From positions 1 through 13,254 of the forward strand of contig JAJYJD010000077.1 of NCBI GenBank assembly GCA_021789755.1: a stretch of 13,254 bases of DNA, written 5' to 3'. The notes under the pieces are model-generated. The model saw only the letters and a list, made by a program, of their open reading frames with translations, ran no database searches and was not told the DNA's origin. Source of the DNA: Bacteroidota bacterium (lineage in GTDB: Bacteria; Bacteroidota; Ignavibacteria; Kryptoniales; JAKASW01). Of this stretch, positions 1 through 7,495 are shown piece by piece (position 1 is the stretch's first letter; every line of letters starts with the position of its first letter). The position numbers and the translations under genes are program-made.

Positions 1-2
1 TC

Positions 3-506
3 AGAACCTTGAGCTGGCTGAACGTAGCCTTCCTGATCTTCGAGACGCTTATCGTGAAAGCAATCGTGATTCCATACTTCCTGCTGACTGTTATCCGCAA
101 GAACGAGACATCGCGCGAAATTGAGCCATACCTTTCACAGTTCTATTCGCTCCTCATCGCGAGCGCAATTTTTATTTCCGGATTCGTTGCAGCCTTCTGG
201 TCCGCGAGGACCGGCGGCCAGATCAAGCCGCTGTACTTCGGAATATCCATCGTGATGATCATACTGAGCCTGTTTCTGATCGTCAACCGGAAGAGGATCA
301 TCACGCACATTCTCTGCTACATGATGCTCGAGAACGGCATCTTCCTCCTTTCGCTCTCGGTGGCTAACGAGCTGCCCATGCTCGTAAACATCGGTGTCCT
401 TCTCGACCTCTTCGTGGCGGTCTATTTGTTTGCAATCTTCTTCAACAAGATTCACCAGATCTACGACGGCAGCCATGTTGACGTGCTGACGGAGCTGAAG
501 GACTGA
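3..506 (+). CDS. hyfE: Hydrogenase-4 subunit E-like membrane protein (NuoK-type), 5' partial
   Basis: This small integral membrane subunit belongs to a group 4 hydrogenase/complex I-like machine, where HyfE takes the place of NuoK in the proton-translocating arm. The reading frame is open to the window edge. A TTG at base 9 could be read as a start, but the residues after it align with the second helix region of E. coli HyfE (about 216 aa). Roughly 50 N-terminal residues therefore lie upstream and the gene is cut by the window. Counting from that TTG as residue 1, hydrophobic segments lie near 5-27, 44-64, 76-93, 99-119 and 123-145. A membrane Lys (K17) and a Glu in the motif MMLENG (E108) match buried charged residues of the NuoK/HyfE family. 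The stop is 2 bases before the next start, which indicates tight operon coupling. Family assignment is strong. The gene symbol is by analogy, since the complex is probably not a true hydrogenase. Confidence 0.85.
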   Translation, partial: RTLSWLNVAFLIFETLIVKAIVIPYFLLTVIRKNETSREIEPYLSQFYSLLIASAIFISGFVAAFWSARTGGQIKPLYFGISIVMIILSLFLIVNRKRIITHILCYMMLENGIFLLSLSVANELPMLVNIGVLLDLFVAVYLFAIFFNKIHQIYDGSHVDVLTELKD

Positions 507-508
507 AG

Positions 509-1939
509 ATGATCAGTCTCGTTCTTATCCTTCCGCCGGTTCTGGGCGCGATTAGTCTTGCCGCAAGAAATAAGTTTATAAACCGCGTCGCACTGCTCGG
601 CTCTGCAGCCGTTCTTCTCTTCGTTGCCTTCGTGCAATGGCTCAGCATCGAATGGTTCTGGCTGCCGAACTGGTTCCTCGAATATTTCCGGTTCGACGAT
701 ATCGGTCTGTATTTCTTCGCAGTGATGGCACTGGTATTTGCCGGAGTTTCTGTTTACAGCCTCTTCTATTTCAAGGAGCATAACCTGACCGCGAAGCAGG
801 AAGCCGTTTACGTCATAGAGATACTTCTGTTCGTCGTGGCGATGAGCGGTGTAATCCTCGCCACGCATCTCGCACTCCTCTGGGTCTTCGTCGAGGCTAC
901 GACGCTGACGAGCGCACTCCTGATTTATTTCGAGAAGAAAAAATCTTCTCTCGAAGCGACATGGAAATATGTTTATATCTGCTCCGTCGGTATCGCGCTG
1001 GCATTTGTCGGGATAATACTCCTCTCGATAGGAAGCGAGAGCGTCGGGTCGCTTTTCTTCAGCGACCTGTACCAGCATGCTTCACAGATAAATCCATTCT
1101 GGCTGAAGTTGTCGTTCGCGTTTCTTTTTGTCGGACTCGGAACGAAGATCGGCGTCGCCCCCATACATGCCTGGCTGCCGGACGCGCATTCCGAAGCTCC
1201 GTCGCCGGTCTCGGCGCTTCTTTCCGGAACGCTTCTCAATTCCGCCTTCCTCGGACTGCTGAGAGTGCAGGAGATACTTATCCGCGCGCATCTGGAAGCG
1301 TTCTCGAATTTCATCCTGCTGCTGACGGGCTTTCTCTCGCTGTTCGTCAGTGCGGTTTTCATGCTGCGTATAAAAAATTACAAGCGGATGCTCGCTTATT
1401 CGTCGGTCGAGAACATGGGCATAATGTTCATCGGAGTCGGACTTGGCCAGCCCGGGCTCTTCGCTGCGATGCTCCACACGTTTGCTCACTCTCTTTCGAA
1501 GACTTCCTTGTTCCTGACTTCGGGAAATATCCTTCATGACTACAAGAGCAAGAGGGTCGATGACGTTCGCGGTTTGCTGAAAAGAGATCCGGCGACCGGA
1601 TGGCTCTGGATCGTGTCGGTGCTTTCCATTATCGGCATCCCGCCGTTCCCGATCTTCATCAGTAAGTTCTTCATTATCAAAGCCTTCTGGCTGAACGGGG
1701 AAAGCTGGCTCGCGGTTTTGTTCTTCTTGTTCATAGTCATCGTGACGTTCGGGATGGGGAGCACGGTGTTCAACATGGCATTCGGAGATGACCCGTCAGA
1801 CGGCACAGGAAAAATAAGGAGTGCTTTATCTGCCTACGCACCGCAGATAGTCTTGCTGGTTATTCTTTTGATAGTCGGGATAAACATGCCGCATCAGGCA
1901 TTTGACCTTATGAACAAAGCCGCCGGATTTTTCAGGTAA
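509..1939 (+). CDS. hyfF: Hydrogenase-4 subunit F-like / NuoL-M-N-type antiporter subunit
   Basis: This is a 476-residue polytopic membrane protein of the proton-conducting antiporter family (HyfF/HycC/NuoN/MrpD type), which moves H+ or Na+ across the inner membrane when driven by the peripheral redox arm. Family hallmarks are visible: a helix with WVFVEATTL placing the key Glu at 129; GLGTKIGVAPIHAWLPDAHS with the conserved Lys at 213 and His 220; LAYSSVENMG near 296-304; HTFAHSLSK with Lys 331; and SKFF with Lys 386. These charged residues form the ion path in complex I-type subunits, and none is missing. The length is close to HyfF (about 480-530). There is no C-terminal lateral helix like that of NuoL. 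The ATG has upstream purine-rich sequence (GGAG at 491-494, AAGGA at 498-502) inside the end of the preceding gene, and the genes are 2 bases apart. Confidence 0.93.
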   Translation: MISLVLILPPVLGAISLAARNKFINRVALLGSAAVLLFVAFVQWLSIEWFWLPNWFLEYFRFDDIGLYFFAVMALVFAGVSVYSLFYFKEHNLTAKQEAVYVIEILLFVVAMSGVILATHLALLWVFVEATTLTSALLIYFEKKKSSLEATWKYVYICSVGIALAFVGIILLSIGSESVGSLFFSDLYQHASQINPFWLKLSFAFLFVGLGTKIGVAPIHAWLPDAHSEAPSPVSALLSGTLLNSAFLGLLRVQEILIRAHLEAFSNFILLLTGFLSLFVSAVFMLRIKNYKRMLAYSSVENMGIMFIGVGLGQPGLFAAMLHTFAHSLSKTSLFLTSGNILHDYKSKRVDDVRGLLKRDPATGWLWIVSVLSIIGIPPFPIFISKFFIIKAFWLNGESWLAVLFFLFIVIVTFGMGSTVFNMAFGDDPSDGTGKIRSALSAYAPQIVLLVILLIVGINMPHQAFDLMNKAAGFFR

Positions 1940-1952
1940 TCGGGAGCATGAA

Positions 1953-3440
1953 TTGACCTGGTTGGAAATCAGAAATCTGCAGTCGGTTCGCGTCAGTGAA
2001 ATACCGGTTATCCCGATTGAAGAATTGAGGTCGGAGACGATCTCCAGGATCAAGGACGGCGAGCGGTTTGTCCAGTTCTTCGGCGACAAGACCGCCGATG
2101 GTGTCGTTCTATACGTCGTTCTTGCCGACGACAATGCATCCAAACTCTTCGTGACTTCATCAAAGTTTGTGAGCGAGACCGCGTATCAATCGATAACGCC
2201 TGAGGCGTCGTCCGCGCATCTGTTCGAGAGAGAATTCTACGAGCAGTTCGGCGTCATGCCGGAAGGTCATCCGTGGTTGAAGCCGGTTCGAAGCGGCATC
2301 CCCGGAATCGACAGCGGAGAGAAGCAATACGAGTTCTTCAGCATGGAAGGAGAAGAGGTTCATGAGGTTGGCGTCGGGCCGATCCATGCCGGGGTCATCG
2401 AGCCGGGACATTTCAGGTTCTCCTGCCACGGGGAAAAAGTCTATCAGCTCGAGATCAAGCTTGGTTTCCAGCACCGCGGCGTCGAGGAATTGTTCATCAG
2501 GAATGCGCACCGGCCCGTCTATCTTGAGAAGCTTGCCGAGTCGGTGGCGGGCGATACTGTCATCGGCCATTCGGGAGGGTTCATCAGAGCTGTCGAGTCG
2601 CTCGCAGACGTCGCAGTATCCAACCGGGCAAAGGTCATCAGGACCATTGCACTGGAGTTAGAGAGGATTGCAGTCCATCTCGGAGACTTGTCCGCACTCT
2701 CCGGAGATGTGGCGTACCTGACTGGGAATTCCGTTTTCGGTGCTCTCAGGACCAAAGTCATAAACACAACTATGTCCATTTGCGGAAATCGATTCGGCCG
2801 CGGGCTGATGACTTTCGGTGGAGTCAACTGTGACGTCACGCCCGAATTGCACGACAGGATTTCGTCTGTCATTGAGCAGCTCGATGACGACGCGGCGCTT
2901 GCGGCAGAAGTCCTGTTTTCGTCGGCATCGGTTCTGGAGAGGTTTGAAAAGACCGGAGTCGTGAAAAAGGAAACGGCGGTTGCAATTGGAATGGTCGGGC
3001 CTGCTGCACGTGCGAGCGGCGTGGCATTGGATGTCCGCTCGGATCATCCGTTCGGCGGATTCGAGCTCATCCCGGTCCATAAGCTTACCCTGGAAAGCGG
3101 CGACGTCTTTGCCCGCGCGTATATCCGTTTCGTGGAGATCAAGCAGTCGATACGGATTATCAGGGAACAGCTGAGCAGGCTTCCGGTTGGTGAGCTGAAA
3201 ATGGAGCGGCGAGAGCTGGCAAGTGGCAGCTTGGTGGTCTCCATGACGGAAGGGTGGCGCGGAGAGATCGCGCACATCGTCATGACGGATGGTGACGGCA
3301 AAATCAGGAAAGTGAAGATCAAGGACCCGTCATTTAACAACTGGTTTGCGCTGTCGCTCGCGGTTCGCGGCGAAGGAGTCTCCGATTTTCCGTTGTGCAA
3401 CAAGAGCTTCAACCTATCCTACTGCGGATTCGATTTGTGA
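1953..3440 (+). CDS. hyfG: HyfG-like large subunit (NuoC-NuoD fusion) lacking NiFe-ligand cysteines; Ehr-type
   Basis: This 495-residue peripheral subunit resembles the large subunit of group 4 [NiFe] hydrogenases. Residues about 1-115 form a NuoC-like 30 kDa domain (LFEREFYEQFGV at 90-101). Residues about 140-495 form the NuoD/large-subunit domain (GPIHAGVIEPGHFRFS at 142-157, LGFQHRGVEELF at 170-181). Canonical hydrogenases bind Ni through CxxC motifs near each end. Here the L1 site reads ESVAGDTVIGHS (196-207), with Ala199 and Thr202 in the cysteine positions. L2 reads NLSYCG (487-492) where DPCxxC is expected. Only a displaced Cys491 is left, and the chain ends four residues later without the usual cleaved tail. 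Such changes define energy-converting hydrogenase-related (Ehr) proteins, so H2 chemistry is unlikely. The start is a TTG with GGGAG at 1942-1946, six bases upstream. An ATG at 1948 opens only a two-codon frame. The substrate is unknown. Confidence 0.9.
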   Translation: MTWLEIRNLQSVRVSEIPVIPIEELRSETISRIKDGERFVQFFGDKTADGVVLYVVLADDNASKLFVTSSKFVSETAYQSITPEASSAHLFEREFYEQFGVMPEGHPWLKPVRSGIPGIDSGEKQYEFFSMEGEEVHEVGVGPIHAGVIEPGHFRFSCHGEKVYQLEIKLGFQHRGVEELFIRNAHRPVYLEKLAESVAGDTVIGHSGGFIRAVESLADVAVSNRAKVIRTIALELERIAVHLGDLSALSGDVAYLTGNSVFGALRTKVINTTMSICGNRFGRGLMTFGGVNCDVTPELHDRISSVIEQLDDDAALAAEVLFSSASVLERFEKTGVVKKETAVAIGMVGPAARASGVALDVRSDHPFGGFELIPVHKLTLESGDVFARAYIRFVEIKQSIRIIREQLSRLPVGELKMERRELASGSLVVSMTEGWRGEIAHIVMTDGDGKIRKVKIKDPSFNNWFALSLAVRGEGVSDFPLCNKSFNLSYCGFDL

Positions 3441-3458
3441 GTCGATGAAGGAATTGAA

Positions 3459-4217
3459 ATGTTGGACTTGATAAAGCTCAGATGGAAGCACGGCAATCAG
3501 GCGATCCCGGACGTGAGGAAAGCCACGCTGATGAAAACGCATCGTGGGTTCCCAGACATCGATGAATCGAAGTACCACGATGATTGGCAGAAGGTCGTAG
3601 ATGTCTGCCCGACCGGTGCGATCGCGGCGAGTCCGGTGTCTATCGATCTCGGGAAATGTGTTTTCTGCGGAGAGTGCGAGCGAGCATCGGGCGGTGCAAT
3701 CAGGTTTACCAATGACCACAAGCTCGGCTGCACGGACAGGAGCCGGCTGATCGTGTCATCGGGGACCGGGTATGAGCAATATCTCGGAGCGGCGATCGAT
3801 GCGAGAAGAGAGATCCACAAAATGTTCGGGCACTCGCTGAAACTCAGGCAGGTGTCCGCTGGAGGATGCAACGGCTGCGAGATGGAGCTGAACGCCTGCA
3901 GCAACGTCAACTTTGACATGGGGAGGTTCGGCATCGATTTCGTCGCATCGCCGCGACATGCGGACGGAATCGTAATCACCGGGCCGGTGACGAAGAACAT
4001 GGCCCACGCGCTTTCAGATGCATACAAAAGCATCGGTGAGCCGAAGATAGTGATAGCAGTCGGGGCCTGTACGATAAGCGGCGGAGCGTTTGCCGGATCG
4101 GATCAACTGGACCGCAAATTCTTCGATGAGTTCAAAATCGATTTGTACGTCCCGGGCTGTCCGCCGCACCCGCTTACTTTTATAAACGCGGTGCTGGAAT
4201 TCATCGGACGGGGTTAG
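3459..4217 (+). CDS. hyfI: HyfI/NuoB-like small subunit fused to a one-cluster ferredoxin domain
   Basis: This 252-residue iron-sulfur subunit would carry electrons inside the peripheral arm of the complex. The N-terminal half (about 30-95) is a ferredoxin-like domain with CPTGAI (Cys50) and CVFCGEC (Cys67, 70, 73), enough for a single [4Fe-4S] cluster; the second cluster of normal 2x[4Fe-4S] ferredoxins is absent. The C-terminal half (about 125-252) is the 20 kDa NuoB/HycG domain, with GGCNGCEMELNAC (Cys137, Cys140), GPVTKNM, GACTISGG (Cys204) and PGCPPHP (Cys234). These four cysteines fit the proximal or N2-type cluster. The CxxC spacing is hydrogenase-like rather than the tandem CC of complex I. 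Hydrogenase 4 normally encodes the ferredoxin (HyfH) separately, so the fusion replaces a gene. AAGGA at 3448-3452 precedes the ATG by six bases, and the gap from hyfG is 18 bases. It is the last gene of the operon seen here. Confidence 0.9.
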   Translation: MLDLIKLRWKHGNQAIPDVRKATLMKTHRGFPDIDESKYHDDWQKVVDVCPTGAIAASPVSIDLGKCVFCGECERASGGAIRFTNDHKLGCTDRSRLIVSSGTGYEQYLGAAIDARREIHKMFGHSLKLRQVSAGGCNGCEMELNACSNVNFDMGRFGIDFVASPRHADGIVITGPVTKNMAHALSDAYKSIGEPKIVIAVGACTISGGAFAGSDQLDRKFFDEFKIDLYVPGCPPHPLTFINAVLEFIGRG

Positions 4218-4243
4218 GTCCGCAATTTCACCGGAATGGCAGG

Positions 4244-4260
4244 CGGGTAAACACGGGTAA
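4244..4260 (+). repeat. Tandem CGGGTAA heptamers, 10-base period
   Basis: CGGGTAA occurs at 4244-4250 and again at 4254-4260, separated by ACA, so the copies repeat at about one helical turn. They lie in the 150-base gap between the Ehr-like operon and the peptidase gene. Same-face repeats of this kind can be activator or response-regulator sites, but with only two short copies this could be chance. Confidence 0.3.
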
Positions 4261-4316
4261 GACCGGATACGACGCCTCCGGATCAGCATCAGGTTGTTTC
4301 CGAAAAAATCAGCATA

Positions 4317-4346
4317 TTGACAAACGAGTATGGACAGGGCCAATCT
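4317..4346 (+). promoter_or_regulatory. Possible sigma-70 promoter for the prolyl oligopeptidase gene
   Basis: A perfect TTGACA lies at 4317-4322. The matching -10 region, 18 bases further (CAATCT, 4341-4346), is poor. Transcription from here would start a few bases before the strong ribosome site (GGAGGG, 4358-4363). The position suits the downstream gene, but the weak -10 keeps confidence low. Confidence 0.3.
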
Positions 4347-4367
4347 AACATGTAAGCGGAGGGACCA

Positions 4368-6500
4368 ATGAAACCGGGAATCATATCCTTTATTATCTCC
4401 ATTTCGTTCATATCTATACTGGTCGGATGCAGCAGCGCGCCCAGGTTCGACGCGCCGGTGACCGCCAGAGACACGGTTACCACAAACTACTTCGGGACAA
4501 TTGTGCCCGATCCGTATCGGTGGCTTGAAGATGGTTCATCGCCCCGCGTGGAACGATGGATCAGGGCGCAAAACGAATTTACCGACACGGTATTGTCCTC
4601 GTATAGCGAGGCAAAAGCGATCGGGAAGAGGCTTGAGACTTTGTCGATCACTTCCGCTGCCCGGTTTGCCCCCCGGCTGGTGAACGGGAGACTTTTTTTC
4701 ATGCAATGGACTCCCCCGCAGGGACAACCGGTAGTTGCCTGCAAGACATGGCCTGATGGTAAAGTGAAAGTTTTGATCGATCCCAATAAAGAAAACAACA
4801 CCGCCGTGACCGATTTCTGGCCTTCGCCGAAAGGCAATTACGTCGCTTTTGGCACGGCGGTCGGCGGGAACGAGGCGACGACGATTCATGTCCTGAATGT
4901 AAAAACCGGGAAGGATCTGCCGGAGGCACTTCCTGACGCCGGCGGAGGAACCACAGGGCCCGGGTTGATCTGGGATACGAATGAGCATGGATTTACTTAC
5001 GTACATCTCCCGGCTCCGGGGACCGTTCCGGATGCGGACCTGCAGTTTTATGCGTCGCTTAATCACCATACCCTCGGCCGGCCGGCCGCTGACGACAGGC
5101 TCGTCTTCGGCAAAAATCTGTCGAAGGTCGCCGAATATACTTTCATCGCCTCAGAAGGGGCTGCCCACGGCGCGATGTTTGTCCATTTCGGGGACGGGAA
5201 CCCCGACTATGTGTACATCAGAAAGGGAATAGATGAATGGAAGCAAGTCCTCGGTCCGCAGGCTAACGTGCGCGTCGCATCGGAAGTCAATGCGGGCGCA
5301 ACATGGGACGGCGACAACCTGCTTGTAATTTCTTATGAGGATGCACCGAGAGGCAAGCTTCTCTCCATTGCGCCGGATGGCAAATCGACCATCCTGGTAC
5401 AGCAGGGCGACTGGGCGATGAACGCGGTTTCGCCTGTAAAGGGCGGATTCCTGGTCGTGAAAGTGTCCGGCCCCGATTGGAAAGTCGACCAGTATAACAG
5501 TCGCGGAGAACAGGTGAGAACCGTCGGTCTCCCGAAAACCGGGATCAGCATAGGGACCATTGCTTCATCGAGGGAATCCGGCGAGGCTCTTTTGACTTAT
5601 CAGGGTTGGACTATACCGGGGACCTGGGATCAATATAATTCCGCAGATGGCGGGCTGAAAACTGTATTTCAGGTTAAACCCGCCGCCGACTATTCCAGGG
5701 TAAATGCCCATGTGATCGACGCAATCTCGAAGGATGGCACAAAGATACCTGTCACGGTCCTGAGTATGGAGGGGGTTACTCCTAATGGAAAGCGTCCGAC
5801 GATCGTGAGCGGTTACGGCGGTTTCGGGATTCCCACCGCACCTCACTTCGTAGGAGCGTCACTGGTCTGGCTCGAAAACGGCGGTGTCCTTGCAGTTGCG
5901 AATATTCGCGGCGGGAGCGAGTTCGGGGAGGGGTGGCATGAGGCGGGCATGCTTGGCAAGAAGCAGAACGTGTTCGACGATATGTATGCTTCCGCCGAGG
6001 CTATGGTAAAAAATAACTGGACGGACTCCGATCATCTCGGGATCGTCGGCGGTTCAAACGGCGGCCTGTTGATGGGTGCGGAGTTGACCCAGCATCCCGG
6101 CGCATTCAAAGCAGTCGTCAGCTTCGTCGGGATCTACGACATGCTGAGGGCCGAGCTGTTCCCGAACGGACAATACAATATCAGTGAATACGGAACCTCG
6201 ACGCAGGAACCCGATTTCAAATGGCTTTACGCTTACTCGCCGTACCATAATGTTAAGCCGAATACGGCATATCCGGCGACGCTGCTGGAGACCGGCGTAA
6301 ACGACCCGCGAGTCGCGCCTTGGCAATCGAGGAAGTTTGCTGCGGCTCTGCAGGCGGCGAACACCTCGGACAATCCCATATTGTTATTGACAAGGATGAA
6401 CGAAGGCCACGGTGTGACCGCGTCCTTCAGCCAGCGACTGGGCAATGCGGCGGCTGAATACACGTTCTTTGCGCACGAGTTGGGCTTGCGTTTGCATTGA
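4368..6500 (+). CDS. Prolyl oligopeptidase (S9A), predicted lipoprotein
   Basis: This 710-residue serine peptidase should cleave short peptides after proline. Residues 1-21 are a lipoprotein signal: a charged start, a hydrophobic stretch and the lipobox LVGC with Cys21. Ser at +2 favours the outer membrane in diderms, so it probably acts outside the cytoplasm. The mature N terminus has the family motif DPYRWLED (48-55). A beta-propeller domain follows to about 440, then the alpha/beta-hydrolase domain with SGYGGFG (481-487) and NIRGGSEFGEGWHEAG (512-527). The catalytic triad is visible as Ser563 in GGSNGG, Asp646 in NDPRV and His681 in NEGHG. The length matches the family (about 700). The ATG is supported by GGAGGG four bases upstream. 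It is separated from the Ehr-like operon by 150 bases and is probably a separate unit. The activity call is firm; the physiological substrate is unknown. Confidence 0.95.
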   Translation: MKPGIISFIISISFISILVGCSSAPRFDAPVTARDTVTTNYFGTIVPDPYRWLEDGSSPRVERWIRAQNEFTDTVLSSYSEAKAIGKRLETLSITSAARFAPRLVNGRLFFMQWTPPQGQPVVACKTWPDGKVKVLIDPNKENNTAVTDFWPSPKGNYVAFGTAVGGNEATTIHVLNVKTGKDLPEALPDAGGGTTGPGLIWDTNEHGFTYVHLPAPGTVPDADLQFYASLNHHTLGRPAADDRLVFGKNLSKVAEYTFIASEGAAHGAMFVHFGDGNPDYVYIRKGIDEWKQVLGPQANVRVASEVNAGATWDGDNLLVISYEDAPRGKLLSIAPDGKSTILVQQGDWAMNAVSPVKGGFLVVKVSGPDWKVDQYNSRGEQVRTVGLPKTGISIGTIASSRESGEALLTYQGWTIPGTWDQYNSADGGLKTVFQVKPAADYSRVNAHVIDAISKDGTKIPVTVLSMEGVTPNGKRPTIVSGYGGFGIPTAPHFVGASLVWLENGGVLAVANIRGGSEFGEGWHEAGMLGKKQNVFDDMYASAEAMVKNNWTDSDHLGIVGGSNGGLLMGAELTQHPGAFKAVVSFVGIYDMLRAELFPNGQYNISEYGTSTQEPDFKWLYAYSPYHNVKPNTAYPATLLETGVNDPRVAPWQSRKFAAALQAANTSDNPILLLTRMNEGHGVTASFSQRLGNAAAEYTFFAHELGLRLH

Positions 6501-6551
6501 AAGCGGCGAGGTCAAGGTTCCGTCAGTTATCAACATGCGGAGCCGTTCGAA

Positions 6552-7322
6552 ATGATAATGAAGAGGATGAAATCGATGCGATCTTCGACTCACAATCGAT
6601 ATGAAGTCGCAAAGGAAAAACGATCCATGATTCAAAAGCGTAACAAGAATAACTCCGTAGCTGCTTCCGCGCCCGAAAATCCGGCCGATTCACACGGGCT
6701 GGTGCAGATAGTACTCCCCAAACCAAAACTCGATAGCGGGACATCGGTCTCAAAAGCGCTGCAGAAAAGAAAAACCACACGCGAAATCAGCGAAAGAAAA
6801 CTTCAGCTGCAGACAATTTCAAATCTACTCTGGGCTGCATGCGGTGTGAACCGCAAGAAAGGTCCGTTTGAAATTACGGGAAGGACTGCGGCTTCTGCCA
6901 GCAACTCACAGGAAATTGACGTTTACGTATTGATGCAGGAGGGCGTTTATCATTACGATCCTTTCCGCCACCAGCTGGATCCGGTTTTGGAGGCAGACCT
7001 GCGTCCCATCGCAATTAATCCCGGCCAGGCGAGTCTTGCGGCAAAGGCACCATTCCATCTCATCTACGTCGCGGATATCGACAAGCTTATCAACAGCGCG
7101 GGATACCAGGAACCGGGTCTGCACGATCCGGAAGTCCAGAAATCATATTACTTCGTCGACACCGGTATGATCGCGGCGAATGTCTACCTGTTCGCCGCTT
7201 CGCACGGCCTGGCAGCGTGGTTTCATAATTGCAACAAACCCGCGCTTGCCGCACGACTGAAGCTGCGTCCCGACCAGCGCGTGTTGTTCGGTCAGACGGT
7301 CGGATATCCGAAGAAGAAATAA
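6552..7322 (+). CDS. SagB/ThcOx-type nitroreductase-family flavoprotein
   Basis: This 256-residue protein of the nitroreductase fold most resembles stand-alone SagB/ThcOx-type dehydrogenases, FMN enzymes related to those that oxidise azolines in peptide natural products. Visible features are KALQKRKTTREIS (68-80), with the basic FMN-phosphate region; NLLWAACGVNR (91-101); GRTAASASNSQEIDVYV (110-126), matching the RTAPSA-type FMN motif; GVYHYDP (131-137); the helix spanning about 203-224; and the closing GQTVGYP (247-253). The start is uncertain. ATG 6552 has GGAG nine bases upstream, but the first 25 residues are unusually basic and Met-rich. ATG 6627 (Met26) has AAAGGA ten bases upstream and gives a 231-residue product. 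It lies 51 bases after the peptidase stop and is probably co-transcribed with it. No cyclodehydratase or precursor peptide gene is in the window, so a role in peptide modification cannot be claimed. Confidence 0.85.
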   Translation: MIMKRMKSMRSSTHNRYEVAKEKRSMIQKRNKNNSVAASAPENPADSHGLVQIVLPKPKLDSGTSVSKALQKRKTTREISERKLQLQTISNLLWAACGVNRKKGPFEITGRTAASASNSQEIDVYVLMQEGVYHYDPFRHQLDPVLEADLRPIAINPGQASLAAKAPFHLIYVADIDKLINSAGYQEPGLHDPEVQKSYYFVDTGMIAANVYLFAASHGLAAWFHNCNKPALAARLKLRPDQRVLFGQTVGYPKKK

Positions 7323-7324
7323 AA

Positions 7325-7340
7325 GCGCTCCGCCGAGCGC
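7325..7340. terminator. Short GC-rich hairpin after the flavoprotein gene
   Basis: GCGCTC (7325-7330) and GAGCGC (7335-7340) form a perfect six-base stem around a CGCC loop, starting two bases after the stop codon. No U-tract follows on the + strand, so it may protect the 3' end of the transcript rather than terminate transcription. Confidence 0.35.
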
Positions 7341-7415
7341 CACTATTTGCTTCCCACGATTGCGGCGATTCCTCTCCCTCTACGACGGTATTGCGATGGC
7401 AGCCGTCTTTAGCAG

Positions 7416-7438
7416 ACAGCCCCGTGTACCGGGGCTGT
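7416..7438. terminator. Strong hairpin between convergent genes, likely bidirectional terminator
   Basis: ACAGCCCCG (7416-7424) pairs perfectly with CGGGGCTGT (7430-7438) around a five-base loop. With one bulged G the stem can extend through AGCAG (7411-7415) against CTGTT (7440-7444). On the - strand the stem is followed by CTAAAGA, and on the + strand by a weak TTT run. It sits between the end of the flavoprotein gene and the stop of the opposing operon, where a shared terminator is expected. The U-tracts are poor, so mechanism is inferred. Confidence 0.55.
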
Positions 7439-7495
7439 GCTGTTTATGGCGAAGGGGTAATTGCAGTCCGGAACTCATCAGGAAAGACGGGAGCT

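Noticed and set aside
461..1078. Long - strand open frame (205 codons) opposite the HyfF-like gene
   Set aside because: It lies fully antisense to a gene with clear family motifs, has a charge-rich composition typical of a complementary-strand shadow, and shows no domain.
2658..3275. Long - strand open frame (205 codons) opposite the large subunit gene
   Set aside because: Antisense to a strongly recognised protein, with His/Arg/Cys-rich composition and no family features.
509..4217. Functional H2-evolving hydrogenase 4
   Set aside because: Both L1 cysteines and the L2 DPCxxC motif are missing from the large subunit, so a NiFe centre cannot be assembled in the usual way.
6534..6554. Short peptide frame (ATG at 6534, six codons) before the flavoprotein gene
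   Set aside because: Too short to be a precursor peptide and without its own ribosome site.
4368..7322. Ribosomally made peptide (RiPP) cluster reading of the peptidase and SagB-like genes
   Set aside because: No YcaO, E1-like, leader peptide or dedicated transporter gene is visible beside them, and both families are frequent as stand-alone genes.
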